Shown here: positions 11,586-12,310 of the stretch, piece by piece
Layout: every line of letters begins with the position of its first letter
Position numbering within the stretch: position 1 is the first letter of the stretch
DNA from: Candidatus Cloacimonadota bacterium
GTDB lineage: Bacteria > Cloacimonadota > Cloacimonadia > Cloacimonadales > Cloacimonadaceae
DNA: 12,310 nucleotides
Reading direction: 5' to 3'
Assembly: GCA_023392795.1 (NCBI GenBank)
Contig: JAEWNJ010000111.1
Span: forward strand, 1 to 12,310
The notes under the pieces: generated by a model
What the model saw: the letters and a program-made list of their open reading frames with translations, nothing else
Databases searched by the model: none
What the model was told of the DNA's origin: nothing
Program-made: the position numbers and the translations under genes

Positions 11586-12310
11586 CTATCTCCTGGTAAA
11601 CTCATGCAAGCGGCGCACGATAAGCTCGGCAGCCTGATCGCTATCGCCTTCGAACTTCTCCACCTGCTTTTCGTGTTTGGGACTGAAGATATTGAGCACT
11701 TGCGTAGGTGAGCCATTGAGCCCGATCATCTTTTCATCCAATCCGAGGTCATCGGCGTTCCACACCGTCATTTCCACGGATTTGGCATTGCGTTTTCCCC
11801 GTAGCGATGGCAAGCGCGGAGTGTTGATCTCTTTTACCACCGAGATCAATGCCGGCAGCTTCATCTCCACGGTGTCAATGCCATCTTCCATCAGGCGCTC
11901 CACCCTGGCTTTGCAGCCTTCGATGCTGATGATTTTGCGCACAAAACAGGTCTGTGGCAGCTTCAGATGAGCCGCGATGCCAGGGCCTACCTGTGCCGTA
12001 TCGCCATCGATGGCCTGTTGACCGGTGAGGATCAAGGTGTAATCCTTTAGTTTCCTGATCGCTGCCGCCAGAGTGTAGCTGGTGGCCCAGGTATCGGCTC
12101 CGGCAAACTTGCGGTCGGAAAGCAGGATGATGTTATCCACGCCCAAGGATACCGCTTCGCGCAGAGTGGCTTCCACCTGATTTGGTCCCATGCTGATGGC
12201 AGTCACAGTACCCCCATGCGCTTCTTTCAGGCGCACAGCTTCCTCGATGGCATAGGCATCAAAGGGATTGAGAATGCTCTCCACGCCTTCGCGGACCAGG
12301 GTATTGGTCT
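11586..12310 (-). CDS. etfB: Electron transfer flavoprotein beta subunit (5' end outside the window)
   Basis: EtfB pairs with EtfA to carry electrons between dehydrogenases and other acceptors. The frame stays open to the window edge: the first visible codons read TNTLVREGVESILNPFDAY, a conserved EtfB segment about 20-25 residues from the usual start. An in-frame GTG at 12284 is therefore internal, not the start. Further motifs are VTAISMGPNQVEATLREA, FAGADTWATSYTLA and LTGQQAIDGDTAQVGPGIA, the nucleotide-binding signature. The TNTLxREGV and FAGADTWATSYTLA segments match my recollection of the clostridial, electron-bifurcating ETF type, suggesting an anaerobic role, but this is inference. Downstream is lgt, 9 nt away, and not etfA; etfA could lie upstream of the window edge or elsewhere. 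Confidence 0.93.
   Translation of the reverse strand, partial: TNTLVREGVESILNPFDAYAIEEAVRLKEAHGGTVTAISMGPNQVEATLREAVSLGVDNIILLSDRKFAGADTWATSYTLAAAIRKLKDYTLILTGQQAIDGDTAQVGPGIAAHLKLPQTCFVRKIISIEGCKARVERLMEDGIDTVEMKLPALISVVKEINTPRLPSLRGKRNAKSVEMTVWNADDLGLDEKMIGLNGSPTQVLNIFSPKHEKQVEKFEGDSDQAAELIVRRLHEFTRR

Noticed and set aside
12282..12284. GTG as the start codon of etfB
   Set aside because: Conserved EtfB sequence (TNTLVREG) continues in frame upstream to the window edge, so the gene is cut by the boundary.
1..12310. CRISPR array, tRNA, rRNA, insertion sequence or phage genes
   Set aside because: No regularly spaced direct repeats with unique spacers, no tRNA-like cloverleaf or T-loop sequence, and no transposase, integrase or phage-like protein was seen.

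Overview
This window looks like chromosomal DNA from a Gram-negative-type anaerobe of the FCB group. Candidatus Cloacimonadota is my best guess. The reasons are the gene order rplM-rpsI-rpsB-tsf-pyrH-frr, an EtfB whose preserved motifs resemble those of electron-bifurcating, anaerobe-type flavoproteins, lipoprotein and envelope genes, and hairpin-rich intergenic repeats that recur here. The placement is inference from gene content; no database search was possible.

Layout. Bases 1-799 carry no gene I can support, but are dense in repeats: paired hairpins, a nested inverted repeat with a tandem 11-mer, and a 9-bp minisatellite. Bases 800-4611 (+) form a translation cluster: ribosomal proteins L13, S9 and S2, elongation factor Ts (short form), UMP kinase and ribosome recycling factor, closed by a strong intrinsic terminator (4634-4665). 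Between S9 and S2 lies a 189-nt structured leader, and between S2 and EF-Ts a perfect 10-bp stem-loop. Bases 4666-4996 hold two more copies of the hairpin repeat seen near position 250 and a promoter-like element resembling the one upstream of rplM.

Bases 4997-6993 (+) are the most interesting part. They hold a two-gene unit, joined by an ATGA overlap, of a cobalamin-binding protein and a soluble histidine kinase. The cobalamin protein has the residue pattern of CarH-type adenosylcobalamin photoreceptors (W-x9-EH, a His right after the Trp, and E-x-H-x-x-G), but an unrecognised helical N-terminal region stands where CarH has a MerR DNA-binding domain. The kinase has no recognisable sensor domain, and no response regulator is present. 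The pair may be a cobalamin-, light- or redox-responsive phosphorelay with the sensor and kinase on separate polypeptides.

Bases 7022-8083 (-) encode a solitary ATP-grasp ligase-like protein. Bases 8294-12310 (-) form a tight run read right to left: etfB (cut by the window edge), lgt, a lipoprotein, purB and a small secreted DUF2147 protein. Gaps are 9-11 nt, with an ATGA overlap between lgt and the lipoprotein, so they are probably co-transcribed. Their products serve electron transfer, lipoprotein maturation, purine synthesis and the cell envelope.
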